This document shows positions 53,891 to 62,600 of a stretch of 64,000 bases of DNA, one piece after another (position 1 is the stretch's first letter; every line of letters begins with the position of its first letter). The DNA is from Burkholderiales bacterium PBB2 (GTDB lineage Bacteria; Pseudomonadota; Gammaproteobacteria; Burkholderiales; Burkholderiaceae_C), in contig NKIM01000008.1 of NCBI GenBank assembly GCA_002255955.1, positions 88,227-152,226 on the forward strand, in the 5' to 3' direction. Under the pieces are notes generated by a model, which worked only from the letters and a program-made list of their open reading frames with translations, had not been told where the DNA came from and ran no database searches. The position numbers and the translations under genes are program-made.

Positions 53891-56380
53891 GTGCCGCGCC
53901 CCCTGTCCCTGAACCCCTCGACCCTGGCGGTCGCCCGTTGCTGGCCGCGTTGGGCCTGGCTTTGCCTGCCCATCAGCCTCTCGGTCGGCACGGCCGCCGA
54001 GGCGCAGGAGGCAGCGCCGCCTGCGGCGGCTGCATCTGCCGCATCCGCAGCGACCCCTCAAGCACCGGCTGCCGGCGCCAAGCTCCGCCCGACCATGGTG
54101 CTGAGCAAGCGGGCTTCCGACAGCGCTGGCACCGGCGAGAACGTCAGCAGCGGTGGCAGCAGCAAGCCCGCTCTGGTGATGAGCGCGCGCAGCGTCAGCA
54201 CCCGCATCGATCAGGAATCGGTGGCCGAGGGTGAGGCTGAGCTGCGTTACGGCGAGCTGCTGCTACGGGCCGAGCGCCTCAGCTATGCCCAGGTGGACGA
54301 TCTCGCTCGCGCCACCGGCGGGGTGGAAGTCAGCCGCGCGGGCAGCGTGTTCCGCGGCCCCGAGCTCAGCCTGTATGTGAACCGCTTCGAGGGTGAGTTT
54401 CTCAACCCCAGCTATTTCTTCTCGCAAACCGGTGGCAGCGGCCAGGCCGAGCGCCTGCGCTTCATCGACGCCAAGCATATGGTGGCCGAGGGCGGCAGCT
54501 ACAGCAGCTGCCCGGTCGAGGACGGCCAGCCGCAGCGCGCCTGGGAGATCAGCGCGCGCAGCCTGAGCATGGATTTCGAGGCCAACGAGGGCATCGCCAC
54601 GGGCGCGGTGCTGCGCTTTTACGGCGTGCCCATCCTGCCGGCGCCGACCCTGAGCTTCCCGCTGGCCGGCCACCGCAAATCCGGCTGGTTGCCACCCAAG
54701 ATCAGCTGGGACAAGCGCAGCGGCGTCGAGTTCGGTGTGCCCTATTACTGGAACATCGCCCCGCAACGTGACGCGACGCTGATGCCGTTTGTGATGACGC
54801 GGCGCGGCGCTGGCGTGGACAGCGAATTCCGTTATCTGGAGCCGCAGCATGCCGGCGAGCTGAACCTGGCCCTGCTGCCCTCCGACCGCCTGGCCAAGCG
54901 CTCGCGCTGGGCCTTCCATGTGCTGCAGGACGGCGAGCTGGCCATGGACTGGCGCTACCGCGTGCGCGCCGAGCATGTCTCCGACGACGACTATTGGAAA
55001 GACCTGCCCGAGCGCATCAAGAGCCAGACCCAGCGCCTGCTGCAAGCCGATGTGCAGGTGGACCGCCGCCGTGAGTGGTCCTGGGGCGAGGCCCATGCCT
55101 ACGCCCGCGTCCAGCATTGGCAGACCCTGCAGGGCCTGGATCCGCTGACCCGTTTCGATTCACCCTACCAGCGCTCGCCGCAGATCGGCCTGCGCCTGAA
55201 CACGGCGGCCGATGACTCCGTGCTTGACGGCTTCCGGCCCTGGGGCCGCAAGGCCCGGCTCGAAGGCGCGGTGGAGCTGGAGTACAACCGCTTTGACCTG
55301 CCTGATTCGGCGCCCGCCAGCCAGGCGCGCGCTGGCGGCCAGCGCGTGCACCTGCTGGCCCATGCCAGCGCGCCCATGGGGGGCGCCGCCTGGTGGTTGA
55401 TCCCGCGCGTGGAGCTCAACGCCGCACATTACCTGCTGGACCAGCCCGGCGCCGACGGCCTGCGCTCGACCGGCCGCACGGTGCCCACCTTCAGCCTGGA
55501 CCATGGCTGGATCTTCGAGCGCGAGACCCGCTTGTTCGGCCGCTCCCTGACCCAGACCCTGGAGCCGCGCCTGCTCTACGTCAACACGCCATATCGGGCG
55601 CAAGACCAGCTGCCGCGCTTCGACTCGGCGGCCAAGGATTTCAATTTCGATTCCATCTACACGGCCAACCAGTTCTCGGGCATCGACCGCGTGTCGGACG
55701 CCCACCAGCTGACGGCCGGTGCGACCAGCCGCTGGGTCAATTCCAACGAGGGCGATGAAGTCTTGCGCCTGGGTCTGGTGCAGCGCTTTCAGTTCCGCGA
55801 CCAGCGCATCACGCCCGACAACGTGCCGATCAAGCAGCGTTTCTCCGACCTGCTGCTGCTGGGCGCGGCCCACCTGAACCCCAAGTGGTGGCTGGACGGC
55901 GCCCTGCAGTTCAACTCCGACAGCGGCCGCTCTGAGCGCGCCGTGCTGCGCGCCCGCTACTCGCCCGGCACCTTCCAGACCGTCAGCGTGGCCTACCGCC
56001 TGGCACGTCAGCAGAGTGAGCAGGTCGAGCTGGCCTGGCAATGGCCGCTGTTCGGCAAGGCTTCGCGGGGCGGCGGTGGCAGCAGCTGCTCGGGTGCCTG
56101 GTACAGCGCCGGCCGCGTGCAGTACAGCCTGCGCGATCGTCGCCTGACCGACTCGGTGCTGGGCTTTGAATACGACGCCGGCTGCTGGGTTCTGCGGGTC
56201 GGCGCCGAGCGCCTGTCCACCGGACGCGCCGAAACGAACACGCGCTTGATGCTGCAGATGGAGCTGGTGGGCCTGTCCCAACTGGGCTCCAATGCGCTCA
56301 AGGTCTTGAGGGACAATATTCCCGGTTACCGACGACTGAGCTCTGAGCGCTCGGCAAGCACTGAAGCCACCTATGACTGA
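53891..56380 (+). CDS. lptD: LPS-assembly protein LptD
   Basis: 829 residues from the GTG at 53891. A signal peptide and an Ala/Pro-rich spacer precede the OstA/jellyroll domain (about 100-230), then the large outer-membrane barrel to the C-terminus. It inserts lipopolysaccharide into the outer membrane with LptE. It contains Cys residues near the start of the mature domain (SSCPVEDG) and near the C-terminus (SSCSGAW, GCW), consistent with the disulfides needed for function. The start is uncertain: no ATG precedes the signal region and an in-frame TTG lies at 53810. It overlaps surA by eight bases. Confidence 0.92.
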   Translation: MPRPLSLNPSTLAVARCWPRWAWLCLPISLSVGTAAEAQEAAPPAAAASAASAATPQAPAAGAKLRPTMVLSKRASDSAGTGENVSSGGSSKPALVMSARSVSTRIDQESVAEGEAELRYGELLLRAERLSYAQVDDLARATGGVEVSRAGSVFRGPELSLYVNRFEGEFLNPSYFFSQTGGSGQAERLRFIDAKHMVAEGGSYSSCPVEDGQPQRAWEISARSLSMDFEANEGIATGAVLRFYGVPILPAPTLSFPLAGHRKSGWLPPKISWDKRSGVEFGVPYYWNIAPQRDATLMPFVMTRRGAGVDSEFRYLEPQHAGELNLALLPSDRLAKRSRWAFHVLQDGELAMDWRYRVRAEHVSDDDYWKDLPERIKSQTQRLLQADVQVDRRREWSWGEAHAYARVQHWQTLQGLDPLTRFDSPYQRSPQIGLRLNTAADDSVLDGFRPWGRKARLEGAVELEYNRFDLPDSAPASQARAGGQRVHLLAHASAPMGGAAWWLIPRVELNAAHYLLDQPGADGLRSTGRTVPTFSLDHGWIFERETRLFGRSLTQTLEPRLLYVNTPYRAQDQLPRFDSAAKDFNFDSIYTANQFSGIDRVSDAHQLTAGATSRWVNSNEGDEVLRLGLVQRFQFRDQRITPDNVPIKQRFSDLLLLGAAHLNPKWWLDGALQFNSDSGRSERAVLRARYSPGTFQTVSVAYRLARQQSEQVELAWQWPLFGKASRGGGGSSCSGAWYSAGRVQYSLRDRRLTDSVLGFEYDAGCWVLRVGAERLSTGRAETNTRLMLQMELVGLSQLGSNALKVLRDNIPGYRRLSSERSASTEATYD

Positions 56381-57692
56381 CCTGTCGATTCGATCCATTT
56401 CTCTTGCGCTTGCTTTGCTGTCGGCGAGTCTGTCCGGCGTGGCGCAAACGCGCGCGGCTGACCTCAAGCCCGGTGACTACATCGCCGTGGTGGTGAACCA
56501 GGACGTGGTGGCGGCCAGTGAGGTCATCCAGCGCAAGGCCCGCCTGCGTGAGGAAGCGCGCCAGCGCGGCGACCGCATGCCGGACATGGACGCCCTGCAC
56601 AAGCAGGCGCTGGAAGCCATGATCGAAGACCGGGTGCTGGTCACTTTTGCGCGCGAAACCGGCGCCAAGGTCGACGAGGCCGAGCTGGACCGCGTGGTCG
56701 GCAACGTGGCTGCGCAGAACAAGCTGACCATGCCCCAGCTGATGGAGCGTCTCAAGGCCGATGGCCTGGATTTCCGCACCTTCCGCGAGAACCTGCGCGA
56801 CCAGCTGATGACCGAGCGCGCCCGTGAGCGCGAGGTGCCGGCCCGCATCCGCATCACCGATGGGGATATCGATGCCTACCTCGACAAGCGCCGTGAGCAG
56901 CTGACCACCTCGGGCCAGCTCAATCTGGCCCAGATCCTGGTGTCCGTGCCCGAGGGCGCACCGGAGGCCGTGGTGGCCGAACGCCGCGCCCGTGCCGAAG
57001 CCGCTGCCGCTCGCATCAAGGCTGGCGAAGACTTTGCCAAGGTGGCCAAGGAAATTTCGGAGGATGGCAACAAGCAGCTCGGCGGTGAGATCGGCCTGCG
57101 CCCGGCCGATCGTCTGCCCGACGTCTTTGTGCAGCAAGTCAAGGGTTTGAAGACCGGCGAAGTGGCCGACACCCTGCTGCGCAGCGGTGCCGGTTTCCAC
57201 CTGCTCAAGGTGGTGGAGCGCCAGGGCGCCGAGTCGCTCAACTCCATCGTGCAAACCCGGGTTCGCCATGTGCTGCTGCGCCCCTCGGCGCAGCTGACGC
57301 CCGAGGTGGCGGCCCGCCGTCTGGCTGAGTTCAAGCGTGCCATCGAATCCGGCCGCACCAGCTTTGAGCAGGTGGCCAAGGACAATTCGGAAGATGGCAG
57401 CGCTGCCGACGGTGGCGACCTGGGCTGGATGGCGCCGGGCGTGCTCGTGCCGGAGTTCGAGCAGGCCATGAATGCCCTGCCGTTGGGCGGCCTGTCTGAG
57501 CCGGTGCAGTCGCGTTTCGGCCTGCACCTGATCCAGGTGCAAGAGCGCCGCACCGTGCAGATCGAGCCCAAGCAGCTGCGCGAGCAGGCCAAGGCGGCCC
57601 TGCGTGAAAGCAAGTACGAAGAGGCCTACCAGGAGTGGATCAAGGAGCTGCGCGCCCGCGCCTACGTCGAAGTGCGCGAGTGGCTGGACTGA
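56373..57692 (+). CDS. surA: Periplasmic chaperone SurA
   Basis: 439 residues. Signal peptide (cleavage near SGVAQ, residue 25), an N-terminal chaperone domain (about 30-170) and two parvulin-type PPIase domains (about 180-280 and 290-390), with GQLNLAQILVSVPE and RHVLLRPSAQL starting each and GGDLGWM in the second. It assists folding of outer-membrane proteins, including LptD, whose gene it overlaps. Complete and normal in length. Confidence 0.95.
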   Translation: MTDLSIRSISLALALLSASLSGVAQTRAADLKPGDYIAVVVNQDVVAASEVIQRKARLREEARQRGDRMPDMDALHKQALEAMIEDRVLVTFARETGAKVDEAELDRVVGNVAAQNKLTMPQLMERLKADGLDFRTFRENLRDQLMTERAREREVPARIRITDGDIDAYLDKRREQLTTSGQLNLAQILVSVPEGAPEAVVAERRARAEAAAARIKAGEDFAKVAKEISEDGNKQLGGEIGLRPADRLPDVFVQQVKGLKTGEVADTLLRSGAGFHLLKVVERQGAESLNSIVQTRVRHVLLRPSAQLTPEVAARRLAEFKRAIESGRTSFEQVAKDNSEDGSAADGGDLGWMAPGVLVPEFEQAMNALPLGGLSEPVQSRFGLHLIQVQERRTVQIEPKQLREQAKAALRESKYEEAYQEWIKELRARAYVEVREWLD

Positions 57693-57760
57693 TCGCCGGT
57701 CGCCCCTCCCTGACGACCGATTGATTGAACGATCACCGACGAAGGCGCTTCGAGAACTTC

Positions 57761-58531
57761 ATGGCCCAACACATTGCCCGCAAGCGCTTTGGTCAGCATT
57801 TCCTGACCGACGTCCACATCATCGAGTCCATCTGCGACGCCATCGACCCGCAGGCCGGTGAGGCCTTGGTCGAGATCGGCCCGGGCCTGGGCGCCATGAC
57901 CCTGCCCCTGCTGGAGCGCATCCCGTCCTTCAGCGTGATCGAACTGGATCGCGATCTGGCCGCCCGCCTGCGTCAGCGCCCCGGCCTGGACGTGATCGAG
58001 TCCGATGTGCTCAAGGTGGATTTCGCGGCCCTGGCGGCCGCCAAGGGCCAAAAGCTGCGCGTGGTCGGCAATCTGCCCTACAACATTTCCACGCCCATCC
58101 TGTTCCACCTGCTCGGTGCGGTCGACCATGTGGTCGATCACCACTTCATGCTGCAAAAAGAGGTGGTGGATCGCATGGCCGCCTCGCCCGGCTGCAAGGA
58201 CTACGGCCGCCTGACGGTGATGCTGCAGTGGCGCTACGCCGTCGAGGCGGTGTTCGATGTGCCGCCCGAGGCCTTCGACCCGCCGCCGCGCGTGATGTCG
58301 GCCATCGTGCGCATGCAGCCCTATGCCCAGCCGCCTGCCATCGACACCGCCTTGATGGGCGAGATGGTGGCCGCTGCCTTCTCGCAGCGCCGCAAGCTGC
58401 TGCGCCACAGCCTGGGCGTCTGGCTGACCTCACGCGGCTTCAGCGGCCATTTCGACCTGCAGCGCCGGGCCGAAGAGGTGCCGGTGGCGGAGTATGTGGA
58501 TCTGGCTCAGCAGCTGTCCAAGCAGGCTTGA
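57761..58531 (+). CDS. rsmA: 16S rRNA dimethyladenosine transferase RsmA
   Basis: 256 residues. It dimethylates two adjacent adenosines near the 3' end of 16S rRNA. The AdoMet site [11 protein letters not shown] (about 37-47), the [10 protein letters not shown]-terminus and the catalytic NLPYNIS (about 102-108) are intact. It follows surA after 68 bases; the pdxA gene often found between them is absent. The ATG at 57761 fits the family; an in-frame GTG/ATG-like extension twelve codons upstream is not needed. A terminator follows. Confidence 0.97.
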   Translation: MAQHIARKRFGQHFLTDVHIIESICDAIDPQAGEALVEIGPGLGAMTLPLLERIPSFSVIELDRDLAARLRQRPGLDVIESDVLKVDFAALAAAKGQKLRVVGNLPYNISTPILFHLLGAVDHVVDHHFMLQKEVVDRMAASPGCKDYGRLTVMLQWRYAVEAVFDVPPEAFDPPPRVMSAIVRMQPYAQPPAIDTALMGEMVAAAFSQRRKLLRHSLGVWLTSRGFSGHFDLQRRAEEVPVAEYVDLAQQLSKQA

Positions 58532-58565
58532 GCCGCAGACCGCAGCCGCACGCGTTTCGCCCATG

Positions 58566-58594
58566 AAAAAAGGAGCCCGAGGGCTCCTTTTTTT
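58566..58594 (+). terminator. Rho-independent terminator of lptD-surA-rsmA
   Basis: AAAAAAGGAGCCC and GGGCTCCTTTTTTT form a 13-base stem closed by two bases, 35 bases after the rsmA stop. Confidence 0.93.
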
Positions 58595-58783
58595 GACCCG
58601 CAGTCGCGCAGGGTGCTGCGCGAGCGGATCCGGTTTTGCAATGCTTGACGCGGCTCAGGCGGCGCTTAGCCACATGGCGGTGTCGAAGGCGCTGCTCATC
58701 ATCGGCATGTTCATTCCGAAGTTGGCATTGGCTGCCGCTTTGGAATTCTTGGCGGCCGGCTTGGCTGCAACGCTGGAGGCCTC
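58595..58783. other. Gap with possible 3' gene remnant
   Basis: No complete gene. A minus-strand frame ending at 58655 reads an Ala/Lys-rich stretch then NANFGMNMPMMSSAF and AMWLSAA before a stop; it could be the C-terminal remnant of a lost gene or chance. Its only start is inside the hairpin at 58784-58832, so I do not call it a gene. Confidence 0.35.
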
Positions 58784-58832
58784 TTCAGTAGCCCGCTCCC
58801 ATGACCCGTTTTCTTGGGAGCGGGCTACTGAA
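58784..58832 (-). terminator. Long perfect hairpin at the barstar stop
   Basis: TTCAGTAGCCCGCTCCCA (58784-58801) and its exact complement (58815-58832) enclose 13 bases. The right arm contains the barstar TAG stop. An 18-bp perfect stem this close to a stop may terminate transcription, protect the mRNA 3' end, or be the fused ends of a small mobile repeat; it has no U-tract. Confidence 0.6.
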
Positions 58833-59220
58833 AAGAATAGAAGCACCTGAACTGGACTTTTCGGTCGCCCCAGTAATCGGCAGCTTCTCGGAAGACATCG
58901 AGCAACTGCTCGCGCGCTTCGCGGTCGAATTTGGAGTTGTCGGGCAGCTGTTCCAGCACCACGACAAAGCCAGGCTGGGCGCCCGACTTGTGAACCAGAT
59001 CGGTCATGCAGTCATGCAGGGCGTCCAGGTTCTTGCCGAAGTGGGCGGGGAACAGGAACGCCTGGGCGATGGCTTCCAGCACATCCTGCTTGGACTGTGC
59101 CTCGCTCAGATTGGCGTACAGAAAATGCTGGCCAGCATCCTGTGCGGCGTGCATCAAGTCCTCTACGCGGTAGGCCCGTATGGCCTGCACGATATTGGGA
59201 CGGACGGTCTGCAAAAGCAT
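58825..59220 (-). CDS. Barstar-family ribonuclease inhibitor
   Basis: 131 residues, cytosolic. A core resembling barstar runs from about residue 25: AAQDAGQHFLYANLSEAQSK, FPAHFGKNLDALHDCMTDL (about 57-75, the helix-loop that blocks the RNase active site, with the conserved Asn-Leu-Asp-Ala) and a final FRCFYSF. It should bind and neutralise the RNase encoded just upstream before export. AGGAGG precedes the ATG. The stop is inside a long hairpin. It is some 35 residues longer at the N-terminus than classical barstar. Confidence 0.9.
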   Translation of the reverse strand: MLLQTVRPNIVQAIRAYRVEDLMHAAQDAGQHFLYANLSEAQSKQDVLEAIAQAFLFPAHFGKNLDALHDCMTDLVHKSGAQPGFVVVLEQLPDNSKFDREAREQLLDVFREAADYWGDRKVQFRCFYSFQ

Positions 59221-59280
59221 GGTCGCGATCCTCCTATATAGTCACAGAACTTTTTATCGCCGCCGGCTCGCTGCAGGGTT

Positions 59281-59703
59281 TCAAGGCTGGACGCGCTTGA
59301 AACTGCTGTAGTGGTCGTCGGTGTAGTAGCAAACATCAGGACGCGTTGGGGGCAATCCGCCACAGACCAGACGTCGGGCACCGCGATTGCGGGCACCGGG
59401 CGTGCGGACGGTGTACTCGTGGTAGTAGCCTCGGGCCTGGCGCGGCAAGATGCGCTCGCGATTGCCGAACACGGTGCCGTCTTTGGCGTAGGGGAAGGGT
59501 CCCCCGGCAAGAATCAGACGGTGCGTGGTTTGGGCTTCGCGGGGCAAGGCCGTCAAGGCCACCGATTCCAGTGACGGATTCGGCGAGGCGACCGGTTCTT
59601 TGGCCTGCACTTGAGAGCTGATCGACGCAGCAGCGAGCAAAATCGCTGCAAGGCCAGAGCTGCGCCAAGTGGGCCGCCGAGGCAGCCAAGAGAGCAAAGA
59701 CAC
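59281..59703 (-). CDS. Secreted guanyl-specific ribonuclease (RNase Sa/barnase family)
   Basis: 140 residues. A signal peptide (about 1-34, ending SSQVQA) precedes a microbial RNase domain close to Streptomyces RNase Sa: GGPFPYAKDGTVFGNRERIL (about 67-86) with catalytic Glu in NRERIL, Arg in TPGARNRGARR and His in DDHYSSF. It cleaves RNA after guanine outside the cell. The start is GTG at 59703 behind CAGGAACAGGG. Together with barstar 60 bases downstream it forms an enzyme-inhibitor operon, useful for nutrient release or competition. Confidence 0.9.
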   Translation of the reverse strand: MSLLSWLPRRPTWRSSGLAAILLAAASISSQVQAKEPVASPNPSLESVALTALPREAQTTHRLILAGGPFPYAKDGTVFGNRERILPRQARGYYHEYTVRTPGARNRGARRLVCGGLPPTRPDVCYYTDDHYSSFKRVQP

Positions 59704-60067
59704 GGGTTTACCCTGTTCCTGAAAGCATGATGGTACCGAAAGTGCCCGAAAACCTCAAGCGGGCACCCCGGGGATCGGCGTGTTCAAGGGTTTTGTGAGT
59801 GTGCGCACACAGCCGCTCGAGCGCTGATATTCACAGCAATTCCAAGCGCTGCAGACCCCTGGTGAGTTCTCACAAACTTTTGTAAATAGTCGTGCCACGG
59901 GGCGCTCTGCGGTGCGCTTCGCGGGGCTTTTTTCAGCCCTCGGGTGGGTGGCTGCGCCGGCTTGGTGCGTGGTCGAAGCCGAAATCCGGGACAAGCCATC
60001 GCGGCCGGCCCCGGCGCTTCACTGCGCCATGGGCCGGCTGGGCTGCTTGGCGGGTTGCCGAGGGTTT
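59704..60067. other. Gap between maeB and the RNase gene
   Basis: 364 bases without a gene. The part next to the RNase start is AT-richer (TCACAAACTTTTGTAAATA near 59871) and should hold its promoter. A GC-rich run followed by GGGGCTTTTTT near 59920-59934 is a possible terminator on the + strand. No repeats recognised. Confidence 0.4.
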
Positions 60068-62386
60068 TCAGCGCGCCGCGTTGGCGTCGGCCACGGTCAG
60101 GGCGGTCATGTTGACGATGCGGCGCACGGTGGCCGAGGGCGTCAGCACATGAACCGGCTTGGCCGCGCCCAGCAGCACCGGGCCGATGGCGATGCCGCCG
60201 CCGGCCGCAGTCTTCAGCAGGTTGTAAGCGATGTTGGCTGCATCAATATTGGGCAGCACCAGAAGATTCGCTTCGCCGCTGAGCGTGCTGCGCGGCATGG
60301 TGGCGGCGCGGCTGACCGGATCCAGGGCGGTGTCGCCATGCATCTCGCCGTCCACTTCCAGCCAGGGGGCTTGCTCGTGCAGCAGGGCCAGGGTCTGGCG
60401 CATCTTCAGCGCGCTGGGGTGGTCGCTGGTGCCGAAGTTGGAGTGCGAAAGCAAGGCCACCTTGGGCTGAATGCCGAATCGCACCATTTCCTCGGCGGCC
60501 ATCACGGTGATTTCGGCCAGTTGCTCGGCCGTGGGGTCGTAGTTGACGTGGGTGTCGACCAGAAACACCTGGCGACCCGGCAGCATCAGACCGTTCATGC
60601 AGGCATAGACGGGCACGTCCTGCGGGGTGCGCGGGCAGCCGCCTTCATGCTTGCCAATCACTTGATCGATGTAATGCAGATGGTTGGCCGTCGTGCCCCA
60701 AGTGCCGCACAGCATGCCGTCGACTTCACCCTTGTGCAGCAGCATGGCGCCGATCAATGTCAGGCGGCGGCGCATTTCGATCTTGGCCACTTGCACCGTC
60801 ACGCCCTTGCGCTCGGTCATCTGGTGGTAGGTCTGCCAGAAGTCGCGGTAGCGGTGATCGTTCTCGACATTGACGACGTCGTAGTCGCGCCCCTCTTGCA
60901 GGCGCAGGCCGAAGCGCTCGCAGCGCTCGGCGATCACGGCCGGGCGACCGATCAGTGTGGGGCGGGCCAAGCCCTCGTCCACCACCACTTGCACCGCGCG
61001 CAGGATGCGCTCCTCTTCACCCTCGGCATAGGCCACGCGCTTGTTCAGTGCCCGCTTGGCCACATTGAAGATGGGCTTCATGGTGGTGCCGGAGGCGTAG
61101 ACAAAGCTTTGCAGCTTTTCGCGGTAGGCGTCCATATCGGCAATGGGTCGCGAGGCCACACCCGAGGTCTGTGCCGCCAGGGCCACGGCCGGCGCGATCT
61201 TCATCATCAGGCGCGGGTCGAAGGGCTTGGGGATCAGGTACTCGGGGCCGAAGCTCAGATTGGCGCCGGCGTAGGCGGCCGCCACCACCTCGCTCTGTTC
61301 GGCCTGGGCCAGCTCGGCAATCGCGCGCACGGCAGCGATTTCCATCTCGTCATTGATGGTGGTCGCGCCGCAGTCCAGGGCGCCGCGGAAGATGTAGGGG
61401 AAGCACAGGACGTTGTTGACCTGGTTCGGGTAATCGGTGCGGCCGGTGGCCATGATGGCATCGTCGCGCACCGCCTTCACTTCCTCGGGCAGGATCTCGG
61501 GCGTCGGATTGGCCAGGGCAAAGATCATGGGCCGTGCGGCCATCTTGGCGACCATGGCGGGCTTGAGCACGCCGCCGGCCGACAGGCCCAGGAAGACATC
61601 GGCGCCTTCGATGGCGTCGCTGAGCGTGCGCTTGTCGGTCTTTTGGGCGAAGCCGGCCTTGTCCGGGTCCATCAGCTCCACACGGCCTTCGTACACCAGG
61701 CCGGCCAGGTCGGTCACCCAGATGTTTTCCTTGGGCAGGCCCAGCTTGACCAGCAGGCCCAGGCAGGCCAAGGCCGCGGCACCGGCGCCCGAGGTCACCA
61801 GCTTGACCTGCTTGATGTCCTTGCCCAGCACCTGGAGGCCGTTCAGGAAGGCGGCGCCCACCACGATGGCCGTGCCGTGCTGGTCGTCGTGGAAGACGGG
61901 GATCTTCATGCGCTCGCGCAGCTTGCGCTCGACGTAGAAGCAGTCCGGCGCCTTGATGTCTTCGAGGTTGATGCCGCCGAAGGTAGGCTCCAGCGCGGCG
62001 ATCACATCGACCAGCTTGTCGAGGTCGTTCTCCTGGATTTCCAGATCGAAGACGTCGATGCCGGCGAACTTCTTGAACAGCACGCCCTTGCCTTCCATCA
62101 CCGGCTTGGAGGCCAGCGGGCCGATGTTCCCGAGTCCCAGCACGGCGGTGCCGTTGGTGACCACGGCCACCAGATTGCCGCGCGAGGTGTAGCGGAAGGC
62201 ATTGGCCGGGTCGGCCACGATCTCTTCGCAGGCAAAAGCCACGCCGGGCGAGTAGGCCAGGGCCAGGTCACGCTGGTTGACCAGCTGCTTGGTCGCGGCA
62301 ATCGCCACCTTGCCCGGGGTCGGGAACTCGTGGTACTCCAGCGCCGCTTGACGCAGCTGGGCGGTTTTCTGTTCGGATGTGGACAT
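60068..62386 (-). CDS. maeB: NADP-dependent malic enzyme, two-domain
   Basis: 772 residues. The N-terminal malic enzyme part (about 1-430) has [12 protein letters not shown], the metal-binding [13 protein letters not shown] and [13 protein letters not shown] (NADP-binding Gly-rich loop); the C-terminal part (about 440-772) is a phosphotransacetylase-like regulatory domain, as in E. coli MaeB. It converts malate to pyruvate and CO2, giving NADPH. The ATG at 62386 follows AGAAAG; upstream codons to 62560 are not conserved-looking. Confidence 0.96.
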   Translation of the reverse strand: MSTSEQKTAQLRQAALEYHEFPTPGKVAIAATKQLVNQRDLALAYSPGVAFACEEIVADPANAFRYTSRGNLVAVVTNGTAVLGLGNIGPLASKPVMEGKGVLFKKFAGIDVFDLEIQENDLDKLVDVIAALEPTFGGINLEDIKAPDCFYVERKLRERMKIPVFHDDQHGTAIVVGAAFLNGLQVLGKDIKQVKLVTSGAGAAALACLGLLVKLGLPKENIWVTDLAGLVYEGRVELMDPDKAGFAQKTDKRTLSDAIEGADVFLGLSAGGVLKPAMVAKMAARPMIFALANPTPEILPEEVKAVRDDAIMATGRTDYPNQVNNVLCFPYIFRGALDCGATTINDEMEIAAVRAIAELAQAEQSEVVAAAYAGANLSFGPEYLIPKPFDPRLMMKIAPAVALAAQTSGVASRPIADMDAYREKLQSFVYASGTTMKPIFNVAKRALNKRVAYAEGEEERILRAVQVVVDEGLARPTLIGRPAVIAERCERFGLRLQEGRDYDVVNVENDHRYRDFWQTYHQMTERKGVTVQVAKIEMRRRLTLIGAMLLHKGEVDGMLCGTWGTTANHLHYIDQVIGKHEGGCPRTPQDVPVYACMNGLMLPGRQVFLVDTHVNYDPTAEQLAEITVMAAEEMVRFGIQPKVALLSHSNFGTSDHPSALKMRQTLALLHEQAPWLEVDGEMHGDTALDPVSRAATMPRSTLSGEANLLVLPNIDAANIAYNLLKTAAGGGIAIGPVLLGAAKPVHVLTPSATVRRIVNMTALTVADANAAR

Positions 62387-62600
62387 GGTGCTGGCTTTCT
62401 TGGGCATTCGCGAGGAATCCGCCCCTGCGGCTGCTGCGAGTTGCAGGCAAAACGGTCGGCGATTGTAGGAGTCTCGTTTGGGCAGAGTGTGCGGGCAAAG
62501 TGTGCGGGTAAACGGCGCCGCCGGGATACGCGAAACTGCGCATCTCGACGGCCGACGCAACCGGGATACTCAGCCGGCCTGAGCTTTTACGCATTTCTTG
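62387..62600. promoter_or_regulatory. Divergent maeB / sensor gene region
   Basis: 214 bases between divergent starts, with a direct repeat GAGTGTGCGGGCAAA-GTGTGCGGGTAAA near 62486-62513 that may be a regulator site. Confidence 0.4.

Noticed and set aside
58655..58846. 63-codon minus ORF at the barstar 3' end
   Set aside because: Its only start is within the perfect hairpin and the N-terminal part is the hairpin translated; at most a remnant of a lost gene.
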